DNA from: Paguma larvata
Taxonomy: Eukaryota > Chordata > Mammalia > Carnivora > Viverridae
DNA: 64,000 nucleotides
Direction: 5' to 3'
Assembly (NCBI GenBank): GCA_030068075.1
Contig: CM057826.1
Coordinates: forward strand, 46,468,558 to 46,532,557
The translations under genes were made by a program, and so were the position numbers. This document shows, piece by piece, positions 26,561-39,291 of the stretch (its first letter is position 1; each line of letters starts with the position of its first letter). The notes beneath the pieces are model-generated. The model saw only the letters and a program-made list of their open reading frames with translations. It searched no databases and was not told the DNA's origin.

Positions 26561-28094
26561 TTCATCACAAGTACTGCTCTTTTTGATACCCAATTTTTCC
26601 ATCTTTGACAAGTGGGAGCTTCTTGAATTTGGCTTCTGTGAATTGGACGTTTTAAAACCAAACCAAAGGGATTATTTATTTTTATGAGTGTTTTCCTGAA
26701 AGCTATGAGAAAATGTTGAGCCTTTTAAGGTTACATTTAAGTGGGGACAAAGACAAACCACACTGAGTGGGCTTGAAGGTGTTATGTGAAAGAGAATAAA
26801 ATTACTTATGGTTGTACTTCATGAAGACTTGGCAAATGAAAGGCACCATTTACAACAGTTACTGATGATATTTTGTTTTCCCAGATGAGAATACTTTGTG
26901 AAGTCTGTAAATCTTTCAGCCTGAACCAACCAGGTATAAATCTATCCTTTTCAAAGGAGTTTACAGCCTATTATTAAATATAGTACTGTATTATTTTATG
27001 TACCTTAAGACTAGGTTTGGTGTTCATGATAGAACTTCATAATAACAGAGGCTTAGAAAATGTGATTTTATTTCTCTTTATGTTAAAAAATGAAAAAGTG
27101 ATGCCGGGCTGGCGTGGAGAGCCCAAGGTCATTAGGACCTATGGCTTTTTCTGTCTTATATTCCTTTATCCTCAACATGCAGTTTTCACCTTATGATATT
27201 AAATAGCTGCTCCAGCTCCAACCATCATATCCACGCTCTAGCCAGTAGGAAGGAAAGAAAAGAGAAGGAAAAGAGTATGATGACTGCCATTCAGGACATC
27301 GCCTGGAAGTAAGAAATGCCCATCACGTCTGCCATGTTTCATTGGCTAAAAGAGAGTCATGTGACTGAAAACGTAGTTTTATTCTGGTTAACCATTTGCC
27401 CCCGATAACATTTAGGAGGTCAGTTACCCAGAAAAAAGGAGAGAATAAATACTTGGAGAAAACAACATTCTTTGCCTCAAGCCCAGAAAGAAAAAACTAC
27501 ATCATTTGGGCAGTGTATTTCCACGCATGTCTTAAAACTTCAGAATGTGGGAGAGGGAATCATTTAAAGTACCCACTTTCCCCACCTTCTTGAGTGTCTT
27601 GACCATGCCGGGGCATCCAATATATGAAACAAAATTAAGCTGTAGTCTGCTAATTTACATACAGAAGAGAAAATTTTAGATGATTACCCTCCTATACAGC
27701 AATAATGATTATTTTGTTTCATTATTCATCGCTGTCCAGTATATGCCATCTCTGTGTCCACTGAGATTTCTGTTTACTTCATGCCAGAAGTAAGACTCAC
27801 ATATTTTACTTTAACCATGTACTCTGTCTAAGGCAACATACATGACTAGGATCTACCACTCAGAGTTTATGGGATTCAGTTCTCAAAAGGACCCTACAAG
27901 CAGACTGAGGATCATGGTAAGTGGCTTACTCAAAGAGATGCAGCTTAGTAAATGACAGAAGTGGGATTCCAACACAACTTTCTTTGTCTCAAAGCCCAAA
28001 CGTGCTTTGTTTATTATGCCATTCATACTTCAATATATTTCTCTTAAGTGTTTTATGGTCCTTGTCTCCTTTAACTGTCTAACCCAGTTTGGTG
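26561..28094. other. Intergenic with a MIR scrap
   Basis: Mostly unassigned. A partial MIR (plus) lies at about 27,860-27,990 ('cttactcaaagagatgcagc', 'acagaagtgggattcc'). Confidence 0.5.
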
Positions 28095-28540
28095 ATTATT
28101 CATTCAACACATTTTTTTTTAAACATCCTTTTTACACACTAGGCATCATGATGGTTGTTGAGTATATAACTGAGCAAAACCACACAAGTCCTTACCATCA
28201 TGGACCTTCTAGACTAGTGGGGAAGACAAACATCAACCCAAAAGTCACCCTCCAAAATGTAAAATGACAATTGTCATAATGGGTATAAAGAGAAAGGTAT
28301 AAGGTACCATCTGTGTGTAATTCGTGATTTGGCTTTGGAAAGCCAGGAAGCTTTCCTGAGGAAGTGACAATGCAGGATGAGACTTGCAGTGTAACTTGGA
28401 GTTAAAACAGGCAAAGCAGGGGAGGATACGTTGTCAGACAAAACGAGATGTTCAAAGTGGTATAAGGAGCATTCGCGAAGGCTGGAGTGAGAGAACATGT
28501 GAGCAAGCTGGGAGACGAGATTGGGAGGAAGCCAGAGAGC
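28095..28540 (-). repeat. L2-type 3' end, reverse orientation, extended
   Basis: Same repeat as at 18.3 and 36.9 kb: 'cactaggcatcatgatggtt', 'gaccttctagactagtgggg', 'ctttcctgaggaagtgacaa'. A MIR follows immediately. Confidence 0.55.
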
Positions 28541-28544
28541 AGTA

Positions 28545-28672
28545 CTTCAGTGCCTTGTGTAGGGGCACTGTTACCCCAGTTTTTGTCACAGATGAAACAC
28601 CTGAGGCTCAGAGCTCTTGAGTAATATGCCTAGAGTCTCGCAGCTAGTTGGGGGTTGGAGCCAGAATTCAAA
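28545..28672 (+). repeat. MIR fragment
   Basis: 3' half of MIR: 'gatgaaacacctgaggctca', 'cagctagttgggggttgg', 'agccagaattcaaac'. Confidence 0.7.
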
Positions 28673-28674
28673 CT

Positions 28675-29195
28675 GTGGTAGGTGGAACAATGGATCCCCT
28701 AAAGATATCAAAGCCTAATCCCTGGAACCTATGAATGTGCAGATTACATGACAAAGGGAAATTAAGGTAGAAGATGGAATTAAAGTTGCTAATAAACTGA
28801 CCTTAAAATAGGGTGATTATTTTAGGCTATTTAGTGAGGCCCAGGGTAATCTCGAAGTCCTTAAATTTGGAAGAGGGAGACAGAAGAAGAGCTCACAGTT
28901 GTATAAGATGAGAGAACTTGACCAGCTGTTGTTAGATTTGAAGATGGAGGAAGGCGACCCTGAGCCAAGGAATGTGGGTGGTCCTAGAGGATGGTCCTAG
29001 AAACTCAAAGGACAAGGTAACAGACTCTACCCTAGAGATCCTCCAGAGAGGATCACACACCTGCTGAAACCCTGATTTTAGCCCGATAAAGCCCATTTTA
29101 GATTTCTGAACTACAGAAATGTAAGATAATAAATTTGTGAGCCACTAAATCTGTAATGATTTGTTACAGCAGCAACAGGAGACTAATACACAAAA
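28675..29195 (+). repeat. ERVL-MaLR solitary LTR, MLT1-like
   Basis: LTR-like text with a start 'tggtaggtggaacaatgg', a middle 'aagagggagacagaagaaga', and a 3' part with 'aataaatttgtgagccacta' and 'ggagactaatacaca'. About 520 bp. Only an LTR is seen, with no internal viral gene. It is an old, inert copy. Confidence 0.6.
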
Positions 29196-29628
29196 CTAGG
29201 ACACAAAACTAATACACAAACATGGGCTCTGGAGCCCATGTTCCTACCCCAGGTGCAACATGCCTTGATTGTTAGATAGGCTAAGCCAGGAACTATAAAG
29301 ATTAAACTCTAATGCTTCCTATCATTTTGACTCTCAGAATCTTCAAATATCATTTCCAAACCATACAGCAAAGGGTATGTATAGTTTTTACATATGCCTC
29401 TTAGTTTTGTGAATTTCGAAAGGATGTGGTTATGGCCTTTGACATCAGAGGAGAAGCTCCACATTGTTGACTGAACACTGATAGAAAGATAACAGCGGAG
29501 GCAAGAGGCCTTTAACAGCTCTCTGAAAGTCAACCGCCTCCCCGAGTGCATTCCTTGCCCTGAAGCTGTGTCCTTTGGCTGTGCCACGGGGTGATGCCCA
29601 AGGTGCATCACTTCTCAAGAATTGGATC
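29196..29628 (+). promoter_or_regulatory. Presumed ITK promoter and 5' UTR
   Basis: Repeat-free stretch just upstream of the ITK start codon. No TATA box at a useful distance. An ETS-RUNX composite motif (aggatgtggtta) sits about 200 bases upstream of the ATG, followed by a TGACATCA ATF/AP-1-like octamer (29,440-29,447). The transcription start is not visible. The region is an inference from position and motifs. Confidence 0.6.
29421..29432 (+). promoter_or_regulatory. ETS-RUNX composite motif
   Basis: AGGATGTGGTTA overlaps an ETS core (GGAT/GGAA-type) and a RUNX core (TGTGGTT), the arrangement known from T-cell receptor enhancers. It fits a lymphoid promoter, but binding has not been shown here. 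Confidence 0.5.
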
Positions 29629-29766
29629 ATGAACAACTTTATCCTGCTGGAAGAACAGCTCATCAAGAAATCGCAACAAAAGAGAAGAACTTCTCCCTCC
29701 AACTTTAAAGTGCGTTTCTTCGTTTTAACCAAAACCAGCCTGGCGTACTTTGAGAACCGTCATGGG
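29629..29766 (+). CDS. ITK: ITK coding exon 1: start of PH domain
   Basis: Residues 1-46, [20 protein letters not shown] to FENRHG, matching the TEC-kinase ITK N-terminus. The ATG has A at -3. The frame stays open a little upstream but with no ATG, so this start is firm. The basic cluster KKSQQKRR (13-20) lies in the first PH strand pair, where phosphoinositide contacts are made in this family. Donor GTATGT follows in phase 0. Confidence 0.98.
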
Positions 29767-31189
29767 GTATGTGAGCAATCTTGCCTTTTTCTAAACAGTG
29801 TTTTTTATTTAGACTAGGCTGAATCATGAAGCTATACATGGAATAAAATAAAGCCTAAGGGGACACGGACGTGCTGGTTACAACAACCTAAAAAGTTCAA
29901 TGAGAGTAATCAGAAGAAAATGTGGAGAAAAGTCCAGAGGTGGGGTTGTTGTATTAGGTGATTGTAGTTCTGAAACCTGCAAAAGAGTAGTAAGTTTAAT
30001 ATTTATTATTGGGTTTTTTTTCTCCTGCAAGTGTAATTTTAAAATTATAATAATTATAATGTGGCAAATGCTAGGATTGGATAAAATTTGAACTTCATCT
30101 TAAATACACGAGGTTTCATGGGGCATCGGTGAATAATATATTAGCATTCAGTGGGACCTAAGGGGTGACCTAGCCCAGTTTTCTTAATTTGTAGTAGAGG
30201 AGACTGATACTTGGAATGACTGATAGTTCAGCGTCAACATTTTTATGAATTTACTTCTATTTGTCCCAATGGTCATTACTCACTTAATATCATGAAATAA
30301 TATTCCCTGGGCATCTAATTACCTGAAATTTGCAAGGCCCGAAAGTAAACCTCCTTACCCCGTGGAAAATTTACCAGGAGACAGGTTTTCACAGTGCTAT
30401 GCAACATAGACCAGTGGTTCTTATCCAGAAGATTACAGCTGCTTAGCTGTAACTAACTAGAGATAGTCTTATATTCTATAACATCGGTGATAGTAACGGC
30501 AACACAAATAATCATAGCAATATAGTTGGGTACAAAAAAACTGCATGAGGAGAAAGGAGACCAAACTCTACCTCTCTCGAGGTGACTGAACCTGGGTAAA
30601 TGTCTCTACCTTTTGTGTCAGATTCTTCCTTTACAAAATGAAAGGTCTGAAAGTACTACCTCCAACACTCCTTTCTTTAAAAATTCTAGCATCTGTTTAG
30701 CCCTTCGCAGGAACTTTTTTCAAAGCATGTGTATGACTTTGTACTAAGTCATATTCTTTTTTCCATCAGTAGGGAGGTAAGGCAGGGCTTTCGGCTATAT
30801 TTTACTGAAGGGGAACTAGCATTAGGTGCTTTATGGTCAGAGACAAAGGCATCCCCATGCCTTGTTACATCTGACTTAGTAGGATAAGCGTGAGTTTGGG
30901 AGCTTCTGTGTGCCAGGCTTTGAAGGGTTCAATGAAATGGAGTCCTGCAGGAGGCCTGGGTATGGAGCCTACGGGTGTCGCAGGTGGAATACCACTACTT
31001 CTTCGTAGAGGTTCAGACACACTCATCTTCAGGAGACTCTTACTGATATCGATCAATAATCAATCAGAAGGCATGGAGAAATACTTAGGTAAATGATTTA
31101 CACACAAGCATGCACTATGTATTACCTATAAATAACAATAGCATTACACTTGTGAGCAGAAACGTTTTTAAAAAAAATTTAAAGCTTCC

Positions 31190-31281
31190 GGGCATCTGGT
31201 TCGGTCAGTTGGTTAAGAGTCTGACTCTTGATTTCAGCTCAGGTCATTGATCTCACAGTGGGTGACCAGAGCCTGCTTAGG

Positions 31282-31324
<43 letters not shown>

Positions 31325-31360
31325 TTTTCAAAAATAAATAAATAAGGATTAAAAAAAATT
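31190..31360 (+). mobile_element. SINEC SINE with internal deletion and long CT run
   Basis: Head 'gggcatctggttcggtcag' jumps from 'gatctcacagtgggtgacc' straight to 'agagcctgcttaggattc'. The usual middle (about 50 bases around 'cgagccccgcgtcgggctct') is gone. The CT tract is expanded at 31,283-31,322. Confidence 0.9.
31283..31322. repeat. (CT)n microsatellite
   Basis: About 20 uninterrupted CT units grown from the SINE's own pyrimidine tract. Confidence 0.95.
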
Positions 31361-32619
31361 AAAGCCTCAGTCTTACCATCTGTAAAGTGGGTATGATAAT
31401 AGTACTCATTTCATGAGAATATGATAAAGATTAACAGAGAGAATCTATTTAGACTGAACTATTTGAACCACTCAGTGGATCAAGACAGGCCAGACAGTGG
31501 TGATTTCAAATAGTTCAACTTAATACGTGAAGTGCTTAGCATAAGCTCTGTCACCTAGTAAACACCTAGTAAAAATTAGCCATTTTTTGTATCATCATCA
31601 TGTCTCTGAAGGAGCTAGCAGGACGCATGACACATTCATTTTCAAATGAAGGAAAACATTCAAAGTCAGACTAACATCAGGGTCCGGGATTCCTTTTATT
31701 CTGTGACTAAATACAGGTCTGTGGAGAGAGACTTCCATATATGCATTACAAAATGTGTGACACTGAGCCAACCAGTGCCCCTCTCGGGGTCACAGCTTTT
31801 TTTTCTCTTTTCTCATTTATGAAATTATGTTCCTTGCAGTTTTAAAATACTGTGGATTTATGACATCATACAAAAAATAATCCTTCTACCTACTCAGAAA
31901 AGAATTCCATAATTTTGCAAATTAAGTATGTTTTTTCTAACTTTAAATATCCATTCTCTAATTTTACGTATCCATGTCTAAGTATCCAGACTGATTGAGT
32001 CTGTTATTTTAACACAGATTTCATTCTGGTGTCTAGTGTTGAAACGTATGAGTGTTTTCAGTGGAGCCAGGGAGCCTCACCCTGCTGGAGCAGTGGCCCA
32101 GAAAGAAGCATAACGTTGGCAGGTGGCGGCTCGCTGGCAGGCATGCTTTCAGACACCACCCTGTGCCTGCCAATCTCTTTGCAAAGTGGTCCCTGATGCC
32201 TGGCATTCATTAACAGAGGACAATGAGATTAGGGCCCCTTGTGTGCTGATAAATGTTAACTAGCCTGTAGTGGTCATGGCAGCGGAGACCATCAGTCAGC
32301 TCTAATCCATAGTGTTTGCTGATTTCTCTGGTGTAAATACTCCCATCATGGCCAATTTCAAACTACTGATGTGATGTCTACCGGCTCACAAAATTCCTCC
32401 AGATTTAACAATCAGCCCTCATGGGCCACAGCAAGCCAACTCCAACATACCAACAGCGGCTTTAAATACAAATAATCTCTGGAGAGGTCGTCACCAACAA
32501 AGCCACATGCTTAGTTGCACACGACTGAAATCAGATCATTTCCAGTGGTAAAAGAGAAATAGAAGGGCTTGGGTAGTTCAAGTTAGCATGGGATGGAAGG
32601 GACAGCACAGGTGGACACA

Positions 32620-32830
32620 AGCATCACTGATTGGTGGGGCCAGTATAGCCGGGTAGAGCTGGATCCAAATTCTGGCTTTATCACTTTCTGGATGGGGGGA
32701 CTCAGGCAAGGCATTTAAAGTTTTTAAGCCTCTGTTTGCTATTTGTAAAGTGAGGACCCCAATGCCTCCAAGTGATGTTAAGTATTTCATAAGGAAGGCA
32801 TGGTATAAGCTTGGCACAAATGGTAGCACC
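32620..32830 (-). repeat. MIR
   Basis: Reverse MIR: 'gatccaaattctggctttat', 'gggggactcaggcaaggc', 'aagcctctgtttgctatttg'. Confidence 0.65.
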
Positions 32831-33129
32831 TCGATCTTCTGAAGGACCCTCAGGAGAACTGGAAAGATTTTCCTGTTTTAGTGTCTCTGCACCTTAGGGA
32901 TCAAGTTTGTTCTGCTGACCATAGTGTGGGAGCCATTACCTGTGTGTAGGACAGTCAAGACCACCATTCTAGTCAGTGTCTAGTTATGGGTCTCCACTCC
33001 ACTGGCTCTTCCCATTAGCCTGCAACCTAATCTAGCAACAGATATGTCTCTTGGAGCATGCATCCTTCTTGAATTAAAGATGACAGGTGAGGAGATGGTC
33101 CCCTTTCCTTGCTTTTCCTTGCACAGCAG

Positions 33130-33275
33130 TAAAAACCACAGTTTCTGGGGTCAGACACAGCTTCTGGGTCAAAGACCAGCTCCTCACTTAAAAGCTATAC
33201 AGTTTTGTGTAAGTTGCTTAAGGCTGTGTGACCCTATATACATCTATTTACATTTTTCGTAATGATTAAACGTTC
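33130..33275 (-). repeat. MIR fragment
   Basis: Reverse MIR: 'tttctggggtcagacacagc' and 'gtaagttgcttaaggctgt'. Confidence 0.55.
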
Positions 33276-33337
33276 CTTCTTGATCTTGCTTCCTTTTAAT
33301 GAGAGGGAGGTTACCACTATTCTAATAATAATGGGAA

Positions 33338-33525
33338 CTAATATTGACTTAACACTTACTGTGTATCAGTCACTGATTATTTCACCTAATCCTTACAACC
33401 ACCCCATGAATTAGGACATATTATTACCCTAATTCATAGAGCAGGTAAGTGAGGCAAAGAAAATTTAAACAACTTGTGTCAGAAGAATTTAAACTCGCAT
33501 ATGTCTCTAAGGCCTACACAGCCTC
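33338..33525 (+). repeat. MIR
   Basis: Forward MIR: 'cttaacacttactgtgtatc', 'cctaatccttacaaccacc', 'gcaggtaagtgaggcaaag'. Confidence 0.7.
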
Positions 33526-33829
33526 CCTGACAAATGGTGCTTATTACCATTAGCAGCAGGGACCTGTGGGTAATTGGGGCCTCCGCTGGGTTATTGCAGA
33601 GCGTGTAAAGTCCTCAGTGGAAAGGGCAGGCCTGCAAGTCAGCAACCCAGGGCACATGGACCTTCTGCAGTGACTCTTTAGGAGCTCTACCATCTCTGCA
33701 CACACTCGGGGACAAATCTTTGTCTTCGTTCACTTCAGGGAGCCCCAGTATGTGTTCAAAAACAAATGAGAGCCTTGGCAAGTTTTGCCTCCTAAAGTTC
33801 CTCTAGAACTACTGTCTACTTCTCCCCAT

Positions 33830-34415
33830 TTCCTACAGTCACTTTCCTCAGGAAAACCACCAGCAGCTCTCACCTGGGACTGCTACCGCCTCCTCCTAAT
33901 GGTCTCCCTGCACCCACTCTGCCCCAGTCGCCCACCAACCTATTCCCCAGAGCAACCAGCATGACACACGGTGACTGTGATGGCGCACTGACGATCCTGA
34001 TCAGAAGTGGTTATGTCCCTGCAGAGCTTCTCCCCTTAGATCGAGAGCAGACACCAGAGTCTATCCCATGTGGTCCTCCCTCTCAGCTCATGTCCCTTTG
34101 TCTCCCATCTCTCTGGGATCCAGCTACATAAGGTTTCCTTTGATTTTAAGGCCCTCGTTTTGAATGTCACTTGCCCCGGGAAGCCTTCCTTGATTTCCCC
34201 AGACTAGGCCATCTACTCCTGTTATGCTCTGCCTTAGCAATGCCTACTTTCTCTTTGGAGCACATCCCAGACTTGTAAAAGTGATTTACTGTGCTAATGT
34301 CATTCCCCCAGCCCACCCTCCAGTAGATTTTAAGCTTTATGAGGACCAGCACCCAATGTGGTAAAGATGGCATCGTTGGTGTTTATAATAGTGCCTGGCA
34401 CTTACTACTCACTCA
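33830..34415 (+). repeat. L2 LINE fragment
   Basis: L2 3' part: 'ggttatgtccctgcagagc', 'gggaagccttccttgatttc', 'gattttaagctttatgagg', 'aatagtgcctggcacttac'. Confidence 0.65.
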
Positions 34416-34954
34416 TTTCTTATCTGTAGAAGGAAGAAAAGGAGGGAAAGAGCAAGGACATGAGAGATAGATATACCTTTGGAGAGGTTAGAGTTCCACA
34501 AATGAACCCCTAATAGAACAAGGCTCAATTCCAAGAATAGAGAACAAAGCAAGGTATATAGGACTTCAAAAGGAAGAGTCGTGGGTGTAAGAGTAAGTAA
34601 ATAAGACTCCCTGGAGTTAGAAGTTCATGTCCCAGCCTTAAAAGAGGAAGAGAAGGATTCGGGAGATTGGGATTTTAAGAGTTGGGTCAGAGAGGCACAT
34701 GTAGGAACCAGCAGGTGAGCCAGCCCTGCACCCCCACCCCCCTACCCTGTTCTCTTTTTCCCTCCACACTCTTTCCCTGCTTCTCTTCTACAGATAAACC
34801 CTTTGTCAATAATACTCTTAAAGCTACCTGAGCAGTTTTGCTTGAGACTTGCATCAGTCACTGTCTCTTTCCAACTCATTCCTACGTGATTGTGTTGCCA
34901 TCTGGCTGGGCTTTCACTGATACTCAAGGCTCCATACAGTTTATTATCCATGCA

Positions 34955-35618
34955 ACATCTAGAATGAACTTTTAAAATGATCTTATGATAAATGATAAGT
35001 CAGATCTTACTCTCTACTTTTAAGACTTCCATGGCTGTTTAGAGTATGGAAGGATATTCTCAGCTATGGCCTACAAGACTCTTCATCCAGGGGTCCTTAT
35101 CTGCATTTCCGACTTCACTTCACACCACATTCCCTTCACCCACCAGGCTTCTACCACATCTGTCTTCTTCCTGAACCATGAACACTCCAAGCTCCCGCTA
35201 ACTCTAGGGCGTTTGGACAGGCCAGGACTAGGGTGAGCCAAGCAAGGGATACACTTAGGGGCCGCTCGCTCTCAGGGGTCTGCAAGTGCAGGGTCTTTGC
35301 ATTAGCTGTTCCCACTGTCAGGAACACCCCAGGTGTTTGCAGGACTGATTCTTTATTGTTGCCATCTCTTTAAATATTTTCCCAGAAGTGTTTCTTTCTT
35401 TTTCTTCTCCTTTCTTTTCTTTAGCACTTAGACACTTCAATACATCAGTATCTGCATGCACTTACTGGGTTTACTGATGTGCTTCCCTGTTTATTTTCTG
35501 TCTGTGCGTCCACCAGGGTGAGAGCAGGAGGACCTTGCTTGTCACTGTATCACCAATACCGAGGACAGTGCAGGGCACATAGTAAGTGGTCAATAAGCAC
35601 CTAATGAATGAACAAAGG
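34955..35618 (+). repeat. L2 LINE fragment
   Basis: Long L2 3' part ending in the typical terminus: 'tgcagggcacatagtaagtg' then 'gtcaataagcacctaatgaa'. Earlier phrases: 'atggctgtttagagtatgga', 'ttctaccacatctgtcttc'. Confidence 0.65.
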
Positions 35619-36887
35619 TCACAAAACTCAAACTGAATTCCAAAGAGCATCTGGGAGATAAAAATGTGGGCCTTGTCCAGCTAGGCAAAGACAAGTAAGG
35701 ATCTAAAGCAAAAGATTTCACAATTTAGGCCACTCAAGGCCAAAAATGTGCGGTTTCAATGTCTACCTTGACAGGTGAATTAGTGGATTCTCTTTGTGAA
35801 CTGATTTTTGCCTTTATGATGTGATGCAGAAGTTTTATGGAGAAAGCTAGCGGATGGAGAGTTTCTATTTTGGAGGCAAATACTCCCACATTAAAATTAA
35901 ATTTGATTCCTATTGCTTAGGGCCTGGAGCATCCATCAACCAGTCTTTGGAGTAAAAATAGGCCACGGAGCAACACTGTAAATGTGAGGGTTTGGTTTTT
36001 GACTCAGTCTGGAAGAAACGTTTAACTGGAAAACACAAGAGTTCAGTTTCTTGAACTATGAGGTCCATATAAAACAAAAGACGTCTTCATAACAAACTCA
36101 GAAATGGGCCCCATAGAAAACCATTCCAAAGTTCTTCTCAAGTTTTCATAGGTCACCTAGGTAAATCCTTATCTCTCCATTTTCTTAACCAGCTAGTAAT
36201 AAGTTATTCCACTTCATAAGTTACTAGGCCTACTGAAAAAAATAAATCTTCCAGGACCTAATTTTCATCCAGGGGTCAGTCTGGCTTTGACTTCATGACA
36301 CTGTGGGGGCAGAGACAGAAGGTCTGAAATGGTTTTCCACGTATATACAATTCCCTTTTTAGATCCAATGTCTGCTCAGTTCCTTGAAATTTCAGTAAAT
36401 TTGTGAGGATTTTAATTAAATAAGAACCTGACCTAAAGTCTTATTTGTCAGACAATTCCCATTAATGTAAAGTATTGATAAGCAAGCTCTTACTATATTT
36501 TCCTATTTTAATATTTAAAAAGTCATAGAAATTATACATACTTGTTATAGAAATTCAAATATCGGACTTTACCCCAACTGCATATATTTGTGCTGAAGTT
36601 TCATTGTTATTATTATACCAATATTATTTTATCATAACAGAAATTTTCATTTAAAAAATAAAAATAGAAACAATACATGGAAAATATACGTATACATAGT
36701 AGTCTTAAGGCAGTGGCAGTATGGAGAACCAAATCACAGGGCACACCCTTCCACTAATACTGTGGTGGTAGGTACAATTGTGTATGATAATCAAAGAAAC
36801 AACGTTAGAGAAGCTGCTTCCAGCAGCATCCCTTTATTTTAAACCTCACACCGTATCAAGGAAATGTTTCTTTTCTGGTCTGTGAAG

Positions 36888-37285
36888 ATTCGTTTATTCA
36901 GCAAACGTGTCTTGACATCTATGTGTCATGCTCCGGGCTACATGCCAGGAATACAGTGATAAATAACACAGGAAAGGTGTCTGCCCTCACCAGCCTACGT
37001 GCTGCGAGAGAAGACAGACAACAGCAAATATATAAATATATGGGGCAGATATAGATGGTGGTAGGTACCTTGGAAAGACTGTGCAGTAGCTGGGGCTGAG
37101 TTGGGAAGAAGGGTAGCCAGAGAACGAATTTATATCCAGGCCAGAGCCCGAAAGATGAGAAAGATCCAGTGACCTGAAGAAATGAGAAGCATTTCAGGTT
37201 GAGGGCACAGCCCATGTGAAGACTGGGAAGTAGGAAAAGGCTTGGCCTGTGTGAGAAACAGAGAAGCGAACATACTGAGTTCAAG
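36888..37285 (-). repeat. L2-type 3' end, reverse orientation, extended
   Basis: Starts 'attcgtttattcagcaaacg', then 'atgccaggaatacagtgat' and 'ctgccctcaccagcctacg'. A 137-codon minus-strand frame reads through it and is not a gene. Confidence 0.6.
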
Positions 37286-38599
37286 AGAGGGGTTCTTGCT
37301 GACAGCCTATCACTTCCCTCTTCTGGGGACACTTTGTGTGGAACCCTCCTCCTCCATGTTTTGGTGGAAAGGTGCTTGCTGGATCTGAGGGCCTCAGGGC
37401 CAACCCAGAGCTCAGGCAGCCATTAGGAGCAAAGACTGAAAACCAATTCGAATCAGGTTGAATCCACTTTGATTAATCACAAGAGACAGAGCAGCAAATG
37501 TTCACATACTCACACTATTTGTAAAAATTAATGGAAGAATGATGTCCAAGTACCCTCTGTAACTCTTTTGTCTAAAGACATTAATTTACAGTCTCTGTGA
37601 GAATTATCTTTGCTCTTATGTAGACATAAATTTCATGTACTTATAATCATAGTGCAAGACAATTTTATATTCTTTTTTCATTTGTTCTTTTATAGATACC
37701 TTTCTACTTATCCACCTGGTCTCCAAAGTAATCAGTTTTTCATACATATGATTTTTTTTCATGATTGAATTAGTTCACTTCAGAGAGATACTTTTCTATT
37801 CTGGATACTGGAAAAAATCGATGCACTTGTCATCTATCCTTTGGCATTCAGGTTGTTTCTGAGTATGAACATGTTTCAGTCAGAACACTGAAAAATGCCA
37901 AAATACTTAACGTAAACCTGTCCCCTCTTAAAAATCAGGTCGTTAGGATAGAGTACTGCATGTGGGATAAATGCGTCATGAGAATATTTTATGACCTCAG
38001 TAATTTGCTGCTACATCACCTTACAGAGATTGAAGTAATGCACAGGCCTACCAGAAGTTACCAGAACCATTAGAGAAGACTATGTTTCTAAGAAGGAACT
38101 CATGAAAACCAAAGAATCCCGTTATTGTGGTGATTTTTCAAGTGCACTATTTTTATAGGCTTTGAATGTTACAGTGAGAGAGAGGGAAGATACATAATAG
38201 CTTATTCTATACATGGATCAAATGATTTGATTGAAAGTCAGCCGTATATATGTACATGAACCCACATGTAGCAGGATTTAAGGAGTGCCAAAAAGCTTCC
38301 TACATTGCAAAAGATCCCCAATTTTTTGATGAGAAAGGAGAGGCTTAAAGTAGCTAAGTATTTTTCCTAGGCCACACATCTGGGACAAATATTAAAGGTT
38401 AGACTAAATGTATTTTCAGATTTAAGCTTGTTTGGGTTTGAGGCGTCCTTAATAGAAGCCATGGTGGCTGAGAAGAGAGAGTTGGGGCAAGGTTCATTTC
38501 CAATGAACAATACTGTATAAAAGAGGTCTTGAGTAGGGCCCCCCCCCAGGCTTACCTGACGACAGCACAATAATATCATCAACAATAACTAGCATCACT

Positions 38600-38770
38600 G
38601 CAAGAAGACTGAACACATTCCTGTGAATTTTCTCATGTAAACTTCACGGTTCTCTGCAGAAGATAGGAGTGATATTCTGTTTTAGAGAGAAAGCAAGTGA
38701 GACATGGAGAAGTTCAGAAATTTGCCCAGAGTCACAGCAGTGGTAGTAAATGTTAAAAATGGAATCTTGC
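38600..38770 (+). repeat. MIR fragment
   Basis: 'cctgtgaattttctcatgta', 'gtgagacatggagaagttc', 'tttgcccagagtcacagca'. Confidence 0.6.
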
Positions 38771-39291
38771 CTTGGGCTCTGGTAATTCCCTATACTTTGA
38801 TCCCACTAACATGTGCTTTTCTGATATCATTTTGGTTGCCCTAGTAGAATCTCCTTCTGTGAGAATCCTCTGCAAAACTGACGCAAGCATCTTGGCCAGT
38901 CTGTTTCTCACTGCGAGTCTGTGAATTTGCCAGTTACTTGTGATTTTGCAGAGTGTGTGTTTGTCCCCTTAGACTCTATGAGATGACAAAAATGAGTTCT
39001 TGAACTTGTAAACCTGAGGCTCTGCTCCTGAGGTGACCTCTGCCAAGGAAAGATACTGTATGGACCTCAGCTCTATTCGTGTTACCAGACTAAGCCATTC
39101 ATAAAAAGAGCTACCCCTCATTGGGCACTTTCTTAGAATAACATTCTGGGAGTGCTATACCCAGAGTGGTAATACAGGAAAAAGACCACCAAACCAGGAC
39201 CAAGCGCCCAGAAAGTGAGATTGAGGGCACTGATACTAAATGTATCCACTTTCACACGCTATGGCCAATATCATGCGCAGAGATCCGATTA

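Noticed and set aside
29575..29628. Upstream in-frame extension of ITK by 18 residues
   Set aside because: The frame is open but begins with TTG. ITK is well established to start at [10 protein letters not shown], whose ATG is present.
36919..37332. 137-codon minus-strand frame
   Set aside because: It runs through an L2-type repeat and has no recognisable domain.
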